Positions 1 through 10,791 of a stretch of DNA of 64,000 nt are shown piece after piece. The notes beneath the pieces were generated by a model. That model was not told where the DNA came from and ran no database searches. It was given only the letters and a program-made list of their open reading frames with translations. Location: contig JAVLUZ010000715.1 of the NCBI GenBank assembly GCA_036768485.1, positions 62,001-126,000 of the forward strand. The letters run 5' to 3'. Position 1 is the stretch's first letter, and each line of letters starts with the position of its first letter. This DNA is from Mermis nigrescens. Lineage: Eukaryota; Nematoda; Enoplea; Mermithida; Mermithidae. Both the position numbers and the translations under genes were made by a program.

Positions 1-198
1 TGCCTACGCCCATGATTGACATTTAATGAATTTTTTGAGCTTACACCTGACAGAGGTACTAGGAAGATAAAACTATTCATCAAACAATCACGTTTAGATT
101 GTAGAAAACATAACTTTGCGAAGAGGTTGGCTAAAATTTGGAACATTCTCCCGCTAAATACAGTTGACTGTAATAATCTTATAGCTTTCAGAAATTGA
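1..198 (+). pseudogene. LINE (non-LTR retrotransposon) ORF2, extreme C-terminal fragment
   Basis: The reading frame from 16 to 198 encodes a C-terminus typical of non-LTR retrotransposon ORF2 proteins: a run of basic residues, then an aromatic/Arg segment, then the pattern W-N-x-L-P (here IWNILPLNTVD) followed by a short Phe/Arg tail and a stop. In this class the motif lies just downstream of the reverse transcriptase domain. The frame is closed by a TGA at 13-15, and the RT core would lie outside the window, so only the tail is visible. The following 120 bases are AT-rich with no clear tail repeat. The family is CR1/Jockey-like by pattern only. It is a dead copy. Confidence 0.6.
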
Positions 199-341
199 TT
201 TTAGTGTTTTTCTTAATAGGCATACGTAAGAGCCTTGTGCCCTATGCTCCTGGGGCATTGATGTAGCTGGTTCACAAATGTATTAAGATAGCCACGTTAT
301 AAGTACGTATACAACAAGTAGTATCCGGTGAAAGCTGACAC

Positions 342-2479
342 CAGTGATCGACCGGGCTCAAAAAAACTGGGCCCGGGCCCGGGCCCGGGCTTTGCTGCTG
401 GGCTTCGTACCAGGCCCAGGCCCGGGCTTATATACTAACAACATGCCTTGCTTCCAATGTAATGTTATGCATAATATACATATTTAGACCAGTTTTACAT
501 TTGTTATTTGTCAAACGCAAGGCTTACTGCTGTGTCAAGAAGATTTTCAAATTCTAAGCTCTGTTAATTATTCAATCTTTCTAAAAATAAATTAAGTAGT
601 TAGCAAGGATTTTGGTAGCATTATTCAGACAAGAACGAAGTTTTTAATACAATAGCGCACAATTCCATTATTAAAATGCACGTGCAACTAAACACGGTTT
701 GAAAAAGCACAAGGTTTCATGTAGATATTTAAAGGAAATTGAGCATTAAATTTATGCATTCAAACATAACAGCGACTATGATATGGTCGGATAGAAGCAA
801 TGCTATTTGGATTTTAGAACTCAAACTATAGCGTACATTGACGTCAATTGAAATTGTGTAATGTATAGGATAGGACACGTATTGAAGCCATAGGCGTAGC
901 CAGGAGGCATTGGGGACACACCCCCCCCCGAAATTTTTCAGAAATTTTGTTGATTTTTCTAGTGTAATAATTGTGTCCAGAAAATTGAGTTCAAAAAGGC
1001 AAAAAAGTCAAAATTTTCCGCCGCCACGCGCCGAGTCTTTATTATATTTACTGTCATATAGATCCAATGAGTTAAAAAGCTTGAATTAGCTAAACTAATC
1101 GATCAATTCACATCACTTTAGTGATTTATTGCTCTATTTGTTCGTTGAATGAAACTGCGCATGCTTGTTGAGCATAACAGTAAATGTGCGAAAATGATTG
1201 TGTACCAGTTTGTCTATTATTTGCTTTGTTTGTCTTTCTTTGCAAAAACAGGACACATAATCCTAATTTAAATGGAAGGAATGGCCAATTTTCTTGTGTT
1301 TTTGCGCATTTTCTGTTTTCTGAATTATATCTTATAATAAGAAGGCCACAAGTGGGCCTGAAAACGATAAGAACAAAATTGTCATTGATACATCTTTTTT
1401 ATATCTTATTGGCAGCTCCCTATACTGCGCTTTATACTCAGCAGAGGTCGAAAAGCGCATTTCAGCTCAGAAATCTTGTACAATGTAGGAGTTCATCAAT
1501 TTTAAGTGTTTTGGGCTTAATTCAGAATCGAGATTTGGCCGATTTTGCGAAAATTTTAGCGATAGTATTTAATATTAAAGTGCTTTTTTTACAAAATTTC
1601 CTTGGGGGCAATTGAGCGCGCCACCGCAGACCCCCCCCCGCTGTAAACTCTCGCTGTACATGTGCAACGAGATTTTCGGGAAAACAAAAAGGAAAAAGGG
1701 TTCGCCGGAAATAATTTGTTTGTTCTGTAGGATTTAAGCGGTATAAATTGAGTTTAAAGAGCTAAAACGTCAAAAGTTTTCGGCGCATAGCGCCGCTGGT
1801 GATTTTGTTCTTTCTTTTTGTACAGCTTCAGCATTACGTTTAATAGCCTAAATGAGGCAAAATATCACAGAATATTAGTATTCACAGGCTACAAAATGTT
1901 AAGGACAGTAAAAGATTACTAAATTCCTTGGTGCTTTGCACCACTAATGATTTCCGAACTGTTTGTCAATTAAAAGACCGTATATTCTACATGAAAACGA
2001 TAAAAATTTCAAAAATTTTCGGCGTTTTGCGCTACATTTTTGTAATTCTGATTGTCAGAAAACCATAAATTAGCTAGGCTACACTACTAAAGGTCGAAAA
2101 ACTCAGTTTTATAATAGGTACATAACGTTACTAACATTCAGTGCAAAAGTAGTCTGGGAAAAATTTTCGTGTATGCCCCCCGAACCAAAATCCTGGCTAT
2201 GCCTCCGATTGAAGCGTTGTATAGAAGATGCATGTACACATAAAGTTGACAAGAATATGATAATGAGCAGGTGGGTAGAAGTAAGGCAAATGGATTTTAA
2301 TAGAATCACAGGCTATAGCAAATTCATAAGAAGTACGGACAACAGCTGAAATAGTAAACGTCTAAAATATTAACGATAATTATTTGAGGCCCGGTTGAGG
2401 CCCGGTGGTTTTCAGCCAGGCCCGGGCCTGCTATGACCGGCCGGGCCCGGTCTGGGCTCGGGTACCCGGTCGATCACTG
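342..2479. mobile_element. hAT-like DNA element A with 8-bp target duplication
   Basis: The left end reads CAGTGATCGACCGGG and the right end is its inverted complement, CCCGGTCGATCACTG. The element is flanked by the perfect 8-bp direct repeat GCTGACAC (334-341 and 2480-2487). CAGTG termini with 8-bp duplications are the hallmark of the hAT superfamily. The subterminal DNA is strongly G/C-rich (repeats of GGGCCC at 366-430 and GGCCCGG at 2388-2465), in contrast to an AT-rich interior. No transposase is visible, so it is non-autonomous. Element B is inserted in it. Confidence 0.85.
889..2207. mobile_element. hAT-like element B nested inside element A
   Basis: The left end CATAGGCGTAGCCAGGA and the right end TCCTGGCTATGCCTCCG are imperfect inverted repeats. 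The perfect 8-bp duplication ATTGAAGC flanks them (881-888 and 2208-2215). Poly-C runs sit just inside the ends (910-920, 2175-2182). The interior contains the GGCGC...GCGCC palindromes seen elsewhere (about 1778). The 143-codon ORF at 1184-1615 has no recognisable domain and is probably chance. The element is younger than A, since it interrupts it. Confidence 0.8.
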
Positions 2480-2559
2480 GCTGACACCCCTAACCAGTTT
2501 GATTTAATCCAAGTTGAAAAAAATAAGGCAGTCCTCGAATTTTTTCAGTAGATTCATGT

Positions 2560-2693
2560 GACTGACCAAAATGTTGGTGCCAGTGTTTAAAATAAGCCTA
2601 AGTGATGGGATGCAACTCGCGTCGCTCGCTTCACTCGTCATATCGTATTACTCAGACTTATTTTAAACGCTGACACCAACAATTTGGTTAGTC
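2560..2693. repeat. short foldback (hairpin) element
   Basis: About 37 bases at 2560-2596 pair with an inverted copy at 2657-2693, with roughly four mismatches. Both arms carry the core TTGGTG..AG.GTTTAAAATAAG. The 60-base loop is unremarkable. It looks like a tiny MITE. No target duplication could be decided. Confidence 0.55.
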
Positions 2694-2775
2694 CAATGAT
2701 GCTAAGCCTAAGCCTAATCGGTTGGTAAACCAGCAAAACATTACGAATACCTTGCAATCTTTATCGAAATTAGCC

Positions 2776-2842
2776 AGCGTTAGTCGATTGGTTATGGTTC
2801 TGGACTTTAGAGCAAGAGGTCCACGCTTCGAATCCGACTGTC
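2776..2842 (+). ncRNA. tRNA-derived sequence (SINE head or tRNA pseudogene)
   Basis: A polymerase III A-box-like stretch (TTAGTCGATTGGTTA at about 2780) is followed about 45 bases later by a good B box (GCTTCGAATCC, 2825-2835). The spacing matches a tRNA gene. The anticodon and acceptor stems do not pair well, so this is a tRNA-related SINE head or decayed tRNA rather than a working tRNA gene. Confidence 0.4.
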
Positions 2843-3141
2843 AGCAACTATCTCTCATTTCCTCATATGCTACCAACTGCACACATACGCCCTTATAATA
2901 TGACTATGTTAATACATGTGAACTAGCTACACGAATGCCCGCTCCTGGTACCATTGCATTATCTGTTAGGCGTAGCAATTCATGCTTCATTTATGTCAGG
3001 AATTGCCAAGTGCTCTTGTCAAAAAACCCCAGTTTTTACCTCTGCCTCAAAAACACCAACCAATGGTTAAGCATACGCGCAGAAAAACTCAATCGCCAAA
3101 AAACGCCTCCACGATCCCAACCCCCATTTTGGCATAGCAAC

Positions 3142-3792
3142 CACCGTTTTTTTCCCAGCAATTCGTTTGACATTATAGACCAGACCCAAAATCTTTTCAA
3201 CTTTTCATACCCTTTTCCACGTTTTTTGGAAGGTTGAAAACGTTAAAAATAGAGCGCCTGTGTTGAAAAATCAGTGTTTTTTAAGTAGAAAATCCTATGT
3301 TCACATGAGCGGTGTTTGATGCACTTTTTGTGTGAAAATTTCGCACTCTTCTAGAAATATCACGATCATTATACGTTATTTCTGTTGAACCATAAATTTC
3401 CTTCCTTCTGTAAAGCATTTTAGCCAATTCTGAAGTCGCTTTTGACAATAAAAATTATAATTTATCAAATGGCGCGAAGCACCAGAAAATTTTGACATTT
3501 TAGCATCTCTAGACCGCATTTTTGCATTACAAAAACTAACCAAATCCGTGCAGAAGACAAGGATTTTCAATCGTAGTGAAGTTCAAGACCAGTTTGTTGA
3601 TGAAAATGCTGCAATTGACGCGGCGCGGCTTTAAGACTAATAACATGTAAGAGAAAAGTTTTGAAGTTCTACTTCTCTAAAACGCATTCTAACATTACAA
3701 AAATTTTCCACAAATGCCAAACAAGCCCAAAAATTTTTTCCATTTCCCCAAATTTTGTTTGACAAATAGACCAAAACGTGGAAAAAACTGTG
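3142..3792. mobile_element. F-family TIR element, solo copy (F0)
   Basis: The ends CACCGTTTTTTTCCC and GGAAAAAACTGTG are inverted repeats. The flanks ATAGCAAC (3134-3141) and ATGACAAC (3793-3800) agree at 6 of 8 positions and may be a decayed target duplication. The same terminal sequences bound F1-F3 inside the E elements. This copy lies at a different site, which shows F is mobile on its own. No coding capacity. Confidence 0.6.
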
Positions 3793-3802
3793 ATGACAAC
3801 CC

Positions 3803-6167
3803 CAGTGTTGCCAGGTCCCAAAATTCAGATTCCCCTGCACAGAGGTAAAATTGGGGAAAAATTCTCCTGCAATTCTCCTGAAAATATTTTGATTCTCCTG
3901 AAAATTCTCCTGGCTCATATTTTGCAGGAAAGGTTGTACAGCAGATCTACAATTGTATGTACACATGCATATCAAGCATGCTCAGGCCAATTTACCTTGG
4001 TTCACCCAACTATTTTATTCTGATCTCTTGCCTGTTAATCCTAAGGACACTCAAGGCTAAATAATGAACATTAATTCTCTCACAAAAAGCTCATGGAGCA
4101 TATCTGCATTATACAGGCAGATGCAAAAATAATGGAAGACTAATGCTGCACCACAAAGTATAACATTTTATTCAACATCAACAGCTGACAAACATTCAAT
4201 AACAGATTCCTGATCTTCATCAGGATATACTGCTCAAGGGCCTAAGCTAAAGAGGTCGCATTGTTTACAATACACATTATTCGAAAAAAACAGTTTCTAT
4301 GCTTAAAACAGTGACCGCCAATTTTCAGTTGCACTTACATCATCAAAAATTTCTGAAAAGAGCCCTGTTTGCAATGTCTTTTGCAAAAATAAATAATACT
4401 GTATTACTAATTGTATGAACTTCAGTAGCAAGCAAATCCTTACGTTTTGAAATATATCAAAAAAATGTTTATAGGCGCTTTGCAAACACCGTTTTTTTCC
4501 CAATGATCTGGTTGACATTATAGACCGAAACCAAATTTTTTTTCCACATTTTTTGGGAGGTCTAAAAAGGTTCAAAATAGAGCGCCTGTGTTGAAAAATC
4601 AGTGTTTTTAAGTGGAAAATTTTATGTACACATGCAATAGCGGTGTTTGATGCATTTTTTGTATAAAAATTTCGCGCTCTACAAGAATATCACGATCAGT
4701 AACGTTATTTATGTTGAAACTTGAATTTCATTCCTTCAGTAAAGCATTTTAGCCAATCCCGAAGTCGTTTTTGACAATTAAAACTATAATTTATCAAACT
4801 GGCGCGCAGCGCTAGAAAATTTTGAAATTTTAGCTCTCTAAATCATTTTTGCATTTCAAAAACTGTGCAGAAGGTAAGGATTTTCAATCGTAGTAGAGTT
4901 CTAGGACCAGATTATCGATAAAAAATGCTGCCATTGGCGCCGCGCGGCTTAAACATCAATAACAAGTAAGAATTAAATCAATTCGGCGCAAAGCGCCGAA
5001 AAATTTTTGTAGTTTCACTTCTCTAAAACGCATTTTTGCATTACAAAAACTAACTGAATCCGTGCAGAAAATAAGGATTTTCAATCGTAGTAAAGTTCTA
5101 GATCAAATTGTCGATAAAAATGCTGCAGTTGACGCGGCGCGGCTCAAATACTAATAACAAAAAAGAATTAAATCAATTCGGCGCGAAGCGCCGAAAAATT
5201 CTTGTAGTTTCACTTCTCTAAAACGCATTTTTGCATTAAAAAACTAACTGAATCCGTGCAGAAAATAAGGATTTTCAATTGTAGTAAAGTTCTAATCAAA
5301 TTGTCGATAAAAATGCTGCAGTTGACGCGGCGCGGCTCAAATATTAAAAACAAAAAAGTAGTTTCACTTCTCTAAAACGCATTTTTGCATTACAAAAACT
5401 AACTGAATCCGTGCAGAAGATAAGGATTTTCAATCGTAGTGGAGTTCTAGACCAGATTGTCGATAAAAATGCTGCAATTGGCGCGGCGCGGCTTAAGGAT
5501 TACTAATAAGTAAGAATTTAATAAATTCGGCGCAAAGCGCCGAAAAATTTTAGAAGTTTTAACTCTCTAAAACGCATTTTTAACATTACAAAAAGTTTCC
5601 ACAAATGCCAACCAAGCCCAAAAATTTTTTCCATTTCCCAAAATTTTGGTTGACAAATAGACCAAAAAGTGGAAAAAAACGGTGTTTGCAAACGTCTGTG
5701 AAACTGATAAAAATCAATTAGACGGTGTGTAAAGCTATGTATTTCTGCACTTCGTGATATTAGAGTGAATAAATAAATGAATGAATGAATGATTTACTAC
5801 GGAAGCACGAAACTTATTTGGATATAGTTATAACTTAACACTTAGGTCTTAACTATGAACGAAATAAATTCGTAATGTGAAAGATCTCTAAGTATAAAAT
5901 TAAATACAACTAACTAACTACAGTAAGAAGCTCAATGTATGATAATCATTATAACTCGCTGTTTAAGTTTTGAAAATTCTCCTGAATTCTCCTAGATTTT
6001 CAGGATTCCACTGAATTCTCCTGACATTTCAAAATTCTCCTGCATTCTCCTGCATGTTTACAACTTCTCCTGAAATTTCTCCTGAAAAGCCCAGTCTCCT
6101 GCTCCTGCTCCTGAAAATTTTAGATTCTCCTGAATCCAGGAGAATTCTCCTGCACCTGGCAACCCTG
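3803..6167. mobile_element. E-family TIR element, copy E1
   Basis: The element starts CAGTGTTGCCAGG and ends CCTGGCAACCCTG, an inverted repeat with a hAT-type CAGTG start. Both subterminal regions consist of repeated TTCTCCTG words (3880-3915 and 5970-6155), a common feature of transposase-binding ends. The interior holds F1 and a short (TGAA)n tract at 5775-5795. No transposase is recognisable. E2 starts three bases after its end, so no flanking duplication could be confirmed. Confidence 0.65.
4487..5684. mobile_element. F-family element F1 nested in E1
   Basis: It is bounded by CACCGTTTTTTTCC and its inverse, with TTTGCAAA directly on both sides (4479-4486, 5685-5692). The interior contains three to four head-to-tail copies of a unit of about 190 bp (from about 4960 to 5520). 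Each copy holds the palindrome CGGCGC(A/G)AAGCGCCG, CTCTAAAACGCATTTTTGCATT and CGATAAAAATGCTGC. F2 and F3 have fewer internal copies, so the interior is an unstable tandem array. Confidence 0.6.
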
Positions 6168-6852
6168 CGGCAGTGTTGCCAGGTCCCAAAATTCAGATTC
6201 TCCTGCACAGAGGTAAAATTGGGGAAAAATTCTCCTGCAATTCTCCTGAAAATATTTTGATTCTCCTGAAAATTCTCCTGGCTCATATTTTGCAGGAAAG
6301 GTTGTACAGCAGATCTACAATTGTATGTACACATGCATATCAAGCATGCTCAGGCCAATTTACCTTGGTTCACCCAACTATTTTATTCTGATCTCTTGCC
6401 TGTTAATCCTAAGGACACTCAAGGCTAAATAATGAACATTAATTCTCTCACAAAAAGCTCATGGAGCATATCTGCATTATACAGGCAGATGCAAAAATAA
6501 TGGAAGACTAATGCTGAACCACAAAGTATAACATTTTATTCAACATCAACAGCTAACAAACATTCAATAACAGATTCCTGATCTTCATCAGGATATACTG
6601 CTCAAGGGCCTAAGCTAAAGAGGTCGCATTGTTTACAATACACATTATTCGAAAAAACAGTTTCTGTGCTTAAAACAGTGACCGCCAATTTTCAGTTGCA
6701 CTTACATCATCAAAAATTTCTGAAAAGAGCCCTGTTTGCAATGTCTTTTGAAAAAATAAATAATACTTTATTACTAATTGTATGTACTTCAGTAGCAAGC
6801 AAATCCTTACGTTTTGAAATATATCAAAAAATGTTTATAGGCGCTTTGCAAA

Positions 6853-7867
6853 CACCATTTTTTTCCAGCGATTTGGTTGACATTATAGACCGAACCCAAA
6901 ATTTTTTCCACTTTTTCCGACTTTTTTCCACATTTTTTGGGAGGTCTAAAAACGTTCAAAATAGAGCGCCTGTGTTGAAAATCAGTGTTTGTGGAAAATT
7001 TTATGTACACATGCAATAGCGGTGTTTGATGCATTTTTTGTATAAAAATTTTGCGCTCTACAAGAATATCACAATCAGTAACGTTATTTATGTTGAAACT
7101 TTAATTTCCTTCCTTCAGTAAAGCATTTTAGCCAATTCTGAAGTCGTTTTTGACAATTAAAAGTATAATTTATCAAATGGCGCAAAGCGCTAGAAAATTT
7201 TGAAATTTTAGCTCTCTAAATCATTTTTGCATTTCAAAAACTGTGCAGAAGGTAAGGACTTTCAATCGTAGTGGACTTCTAGGACCAGATTATCGATAAA
7301 AAATGCTGCCATTGGCGCCGCGCGGCTTAAACATCAATAACAAGTAAGAATTAAATCAATTCGGCGCAAAGCACCGAAAAATTTTTGTAGTTTCACTTCT
7401 CTAAAACGCATTTTTGCATTAAAAAACTAACTGAATCCGTGCAGAAGATAAGGATTTTCAATCGTAGTAAAGTTCTAGATCAAATTGTCGATAAAAATGC
7501 TGCAGTTGACGCGGCGCGGCTCAAATATTAAAAACAAAAAAGTAGTTTCACTTCTCTAAAACGCATTTTTGCATTACAAAAACTAACTGAATCCGTGCAG
7601 AAGATAAGGATTTTCAATCGTAGTGAAGTTCTAGACCAGATTGTTGATAAAAATGCTGCAATTGGCGCGGCGCGGCTTAAGGATTACTAATAAGTAAGAA
7701 TTTAATAAATTCGGCGCAAAGCGCCGAAAAATTTTTGAAGTTTTAACTCTCTAAAACGCATTTTTAACATTACAAAAAGTTTCCACAAATGCCAACCAAG
7801 CCCAAAATTTTTTCCATTTCCCAAAATTTTGGTTGACAAATTGACCAAGAAGTGGAAAAAAACGATG
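6853..7867. mobile_element. F-family element F2 nested in E2
   Basis: It has the same termini as F1 and the same flanking TTTGCAAA (6845-6852, 7868-7875). Because F1, F2 and F3 sit at the identical place in E1-E3, F entered an ancestral E before E was multiplied. It has two internal ~190-bp units against three to four in F1. Confidence 0.6.
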
Positions 7868-9819
7868 TTTGCAAACGTCTGTGAAACTGATAAAAACAAT
7901 TAGATGGTGTGTAAAGCTATGTATTTCTGCACTTCGTGATGTTAGAGTGAATAAATAAATGAATGAATGAATGATTTACTACGGAAGCACGAAACTTATT
8001 TGGATATAGTTATAACTTAACACTTAGGTCTTAACCATGAACAAAATAAATTCTTGATGTGAAAGATCTCTAAGTATAAAATTATATACAACTAACTAAC
8101 TACAGTAAGAAGCTTAATGTATGATAATCATTATACCTCACTGTTTAAGTTTTGAAAATTCTCCTGAATTCTCCTAGATTTTCAGGATTCCACTGAATTC
8201 TCCTGACATTTCAAAATTCTCCTGCATTCTCCTGCATGTTTACAACTAGTGATCGACCGGGGCGACTTTTTTGGCTGGGGCCGGGCTGGGGCCGGGGCTG
8301 GCCGGGGTCAGACAAGGGAAATATTATTGCATGACACATACTTGGGGTGGGCATAGGAAAAGAAATAATGAGCGACTGCTCCATTCAGTAGTAAATGGCT
8401 AGCGCAAAGTTAGGTGCGCCTTTTCATATCAAGTTTTATTACTATTTATGTCACAAGAAACAAATTTAGTTCAGTGTTTCATTGTCTGAATCATCAACAA
8501 AGTCATGTCGCTACTATTAGCACACTCTATATCATTTGAATCTTCGCTACTGCTACTGCTGCTGTAGCGATTGGATGCAATAGGTATTGGATGTAATAAA
8601 TGAGACATCACACATTCCCATAAGGGAGAGGGGTATAACCCCCTCAGGGTCCAAGACACAAGTCACCATCCGACGATTTTTGGTGAAAACCTTTTGAATT
8701 TTTTGAACTTAATTTTTGAGTATGGCAAAAGTGTACCTATCTATTAGAATTTCACGAAGTGGTACATTATTTTAAATGTGAGCTAGAGTAAATTGAGAAA
8801 CTATCACAATAAAACATGCATGTAATCGCTTAAAATTTTATGAGGGTCCCTCAGTATACATGTAACGGCTGGAAATCTAGGATAGGGGTCCCTCGCCATT
8901 TTTAGAAGGAGGGGGTTAGCGACTAAATCAAAAATGGTAAAAACACATAAAAATAGCAAAAAAAGCGCAGGTTTTTGCCAAAAAATGGGGGAGGGTGATT
9001 AAATATTTTCTGACTTTCAAGGAAGTTCAGGGCTTCAAAGCATTGATGGGGGGTGGCCCAAACCCCCGTAACTTGTATATTTCTCGGCCATTTTCAGGGA
9101 AGGGGGGGCTACGCGGCTCCATTTTTGCAGCCGCTTACCCCCCCCTGAAAATCTTTAAAATTGTAGAATTTGCAATAAGGAATTTTACACCTTTTTACAG
9201 TTTTCTCCAAAAATCTTTGTACATGTACAAAGATGGTCCTGAAACGTCTTTGTACATCAGCAAAAATCTTCGCCAAATACAAAAAAATTGTGGTTCTAAA
9301 TGTGATAATTCGGCCTGAATTTAGCTGATATATTAGTTTAGCGCGAAGTGCCGAAATTTTTATGAGCTTTTGATGGAATTCACACATAAAACTCGACTGA
9401 GAAAGCTAAAACAACTTGTACTACAAAATCAGAAATATTACAAAAATTGTAATATGCGAATTAAATCTTGTAATAAGCAACACTGCGCTTAGAATGGAAA
9501 AATGGAAAAATGTCAAATATTCAGAAACCCAAAAATTAGCCAAACTACTAAAGGCCGAATATGTTCTACCACATCGAAATCGTTACTGTACCATATTAAA
9601 GTATACAAAAATTTGCATGTACAAAACAGTGTTTTTTTGTATCCGCCAAAGATTTTTCCCGATGTACAAAGACTTTTTCAGGACAATCTTTGTACATGTA
9701 CAAAGATTTTTAAGAAGATAAAAACTGTAAAAAGGTGGTAAATTCGAAAAATTTTCGGCGCTTTGCTCCGATTTGAAAACTTGTCTGTCCTATATATCTT
9801 TAAAAGGGCAAAATTTGTA

Positions 9820-10791
9820 CAGTCGAACTTCGATAATGCATACACGGGATAATGCGTTTTCTCGCATAATGAGTACAGTATTGCTAGGTCCGGACCGAAA
9901 GGCCATGTAAAACATAAGGTAATAGCATGGGATAATGCGTACTCGGTTAATGCGTAATGCGTACAGCCGATTTCATCCATGGGCCCATGCCTGCATGTTA
10001 AACTACCCGGCTTAATGCATACAACATGTATTTTTTCACCTCAGATAATGCGATCAGCTCGAAATGTTTGCGTCTCTCTGCTATCTTTGATGTGCATCAT
10101 TTTAAATTTTGATACATTTTCTTTTTCTACTAAAGTTCCTTGTTTATACGAGTACTTTGGTCAAATTGACTTATGTGTTGTGCGAGCCTGTTTTCTCAAA
10201 TGTGTATAATTTTTAGTCTGGATCTTTAGCTTTCTTTGAAAAGCTTAGAATTCTAAAGTTTTAGGGGAATTAAGCCTTAAACGAATTGTTATTTTTGATT
10301 GGTCATGGCGTTTTCAAAAAACGAAGTTTCTCTGGGGACAAATTTAAAAATGTTGACAAATCACCGCAAGTTCTGTGGTTATGCGAAAACTTTAGGCACA
10401 TCGAGATGAGTGTTGCGCCTATTTGTTTTTGAAATGTGCATAATATTTAGTTTCGTGACCTGGACGATCTAGGAGAAACAGAAACGGTTCCGACTTCCGA
10501 GCTATCAGGATTTAAAACTGAGTATATCGAACATACGAATTTAATGGCACAGGACAATTGTGACACAAAGTTGTTCAGCGAAATGAATGATATCGAAAAT
10601 TTTTGTGACTTTAAGCGTGAAAATATGTTAAAGCAGACTTGTATTGCTATATTTTTCCTAAAAAAATGATTTTATCGCATAATAGTGTATTCCTTGTTAA
10701 AAATCCGGGGTATTCGGATAATGCGTGCACTCGGATAATGCATACAGAAGGGCTTGGTCCCTTGGGTGTACGCATTAAGCAAGTTCGACTG
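9820..10791. mobile_element. pogo/Tigger-like element with TA duplication
   Basis: The left end CAGTCGAACTTCGATAATGC and the right end CGCATTAAGCAAGTTCGACTG are inverted repeats, flanked by TA on both sides (9818-9819, 10792-10793). CAGT termini followed by a direct-repeat-rich TIR and a TA target are typical of the pogo/Tigger branch of Tc1/mariner. The word ATAATGCG(T/C) recurs within each end. At 972 bp it is too short for a full transposase. Confidence 0.65.
10451..10669 (+). pseudogene. Acidic 72-residue open frame inside the pogo-like element
   Basis: An open frame without an ATG at its start runs from a TAG at 10448-10450 to TGA at 10667-10669. The translation is rich in Asp/Glu, with DLDDLGETE near the start and EMNDIENFCDF near the end. 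Pogo-type transposases have acidic C-terminal tails, so this may be the remnant of the parental transposase 3' end. No DDE motif remains, and the identification rests on location and composition only. Confidence 0.3.

Noticed and set aside
1184..1615. 143-codon ORF inside element B
   Set aside because: AT-rich, hydrophobic by composition, no transposase motif.
2700..2722. CTAAGCCTAAGCCTAA resembling a TTAGGC telomere repeat
   Set aside because: Only about three units, internal, without a longer tract.
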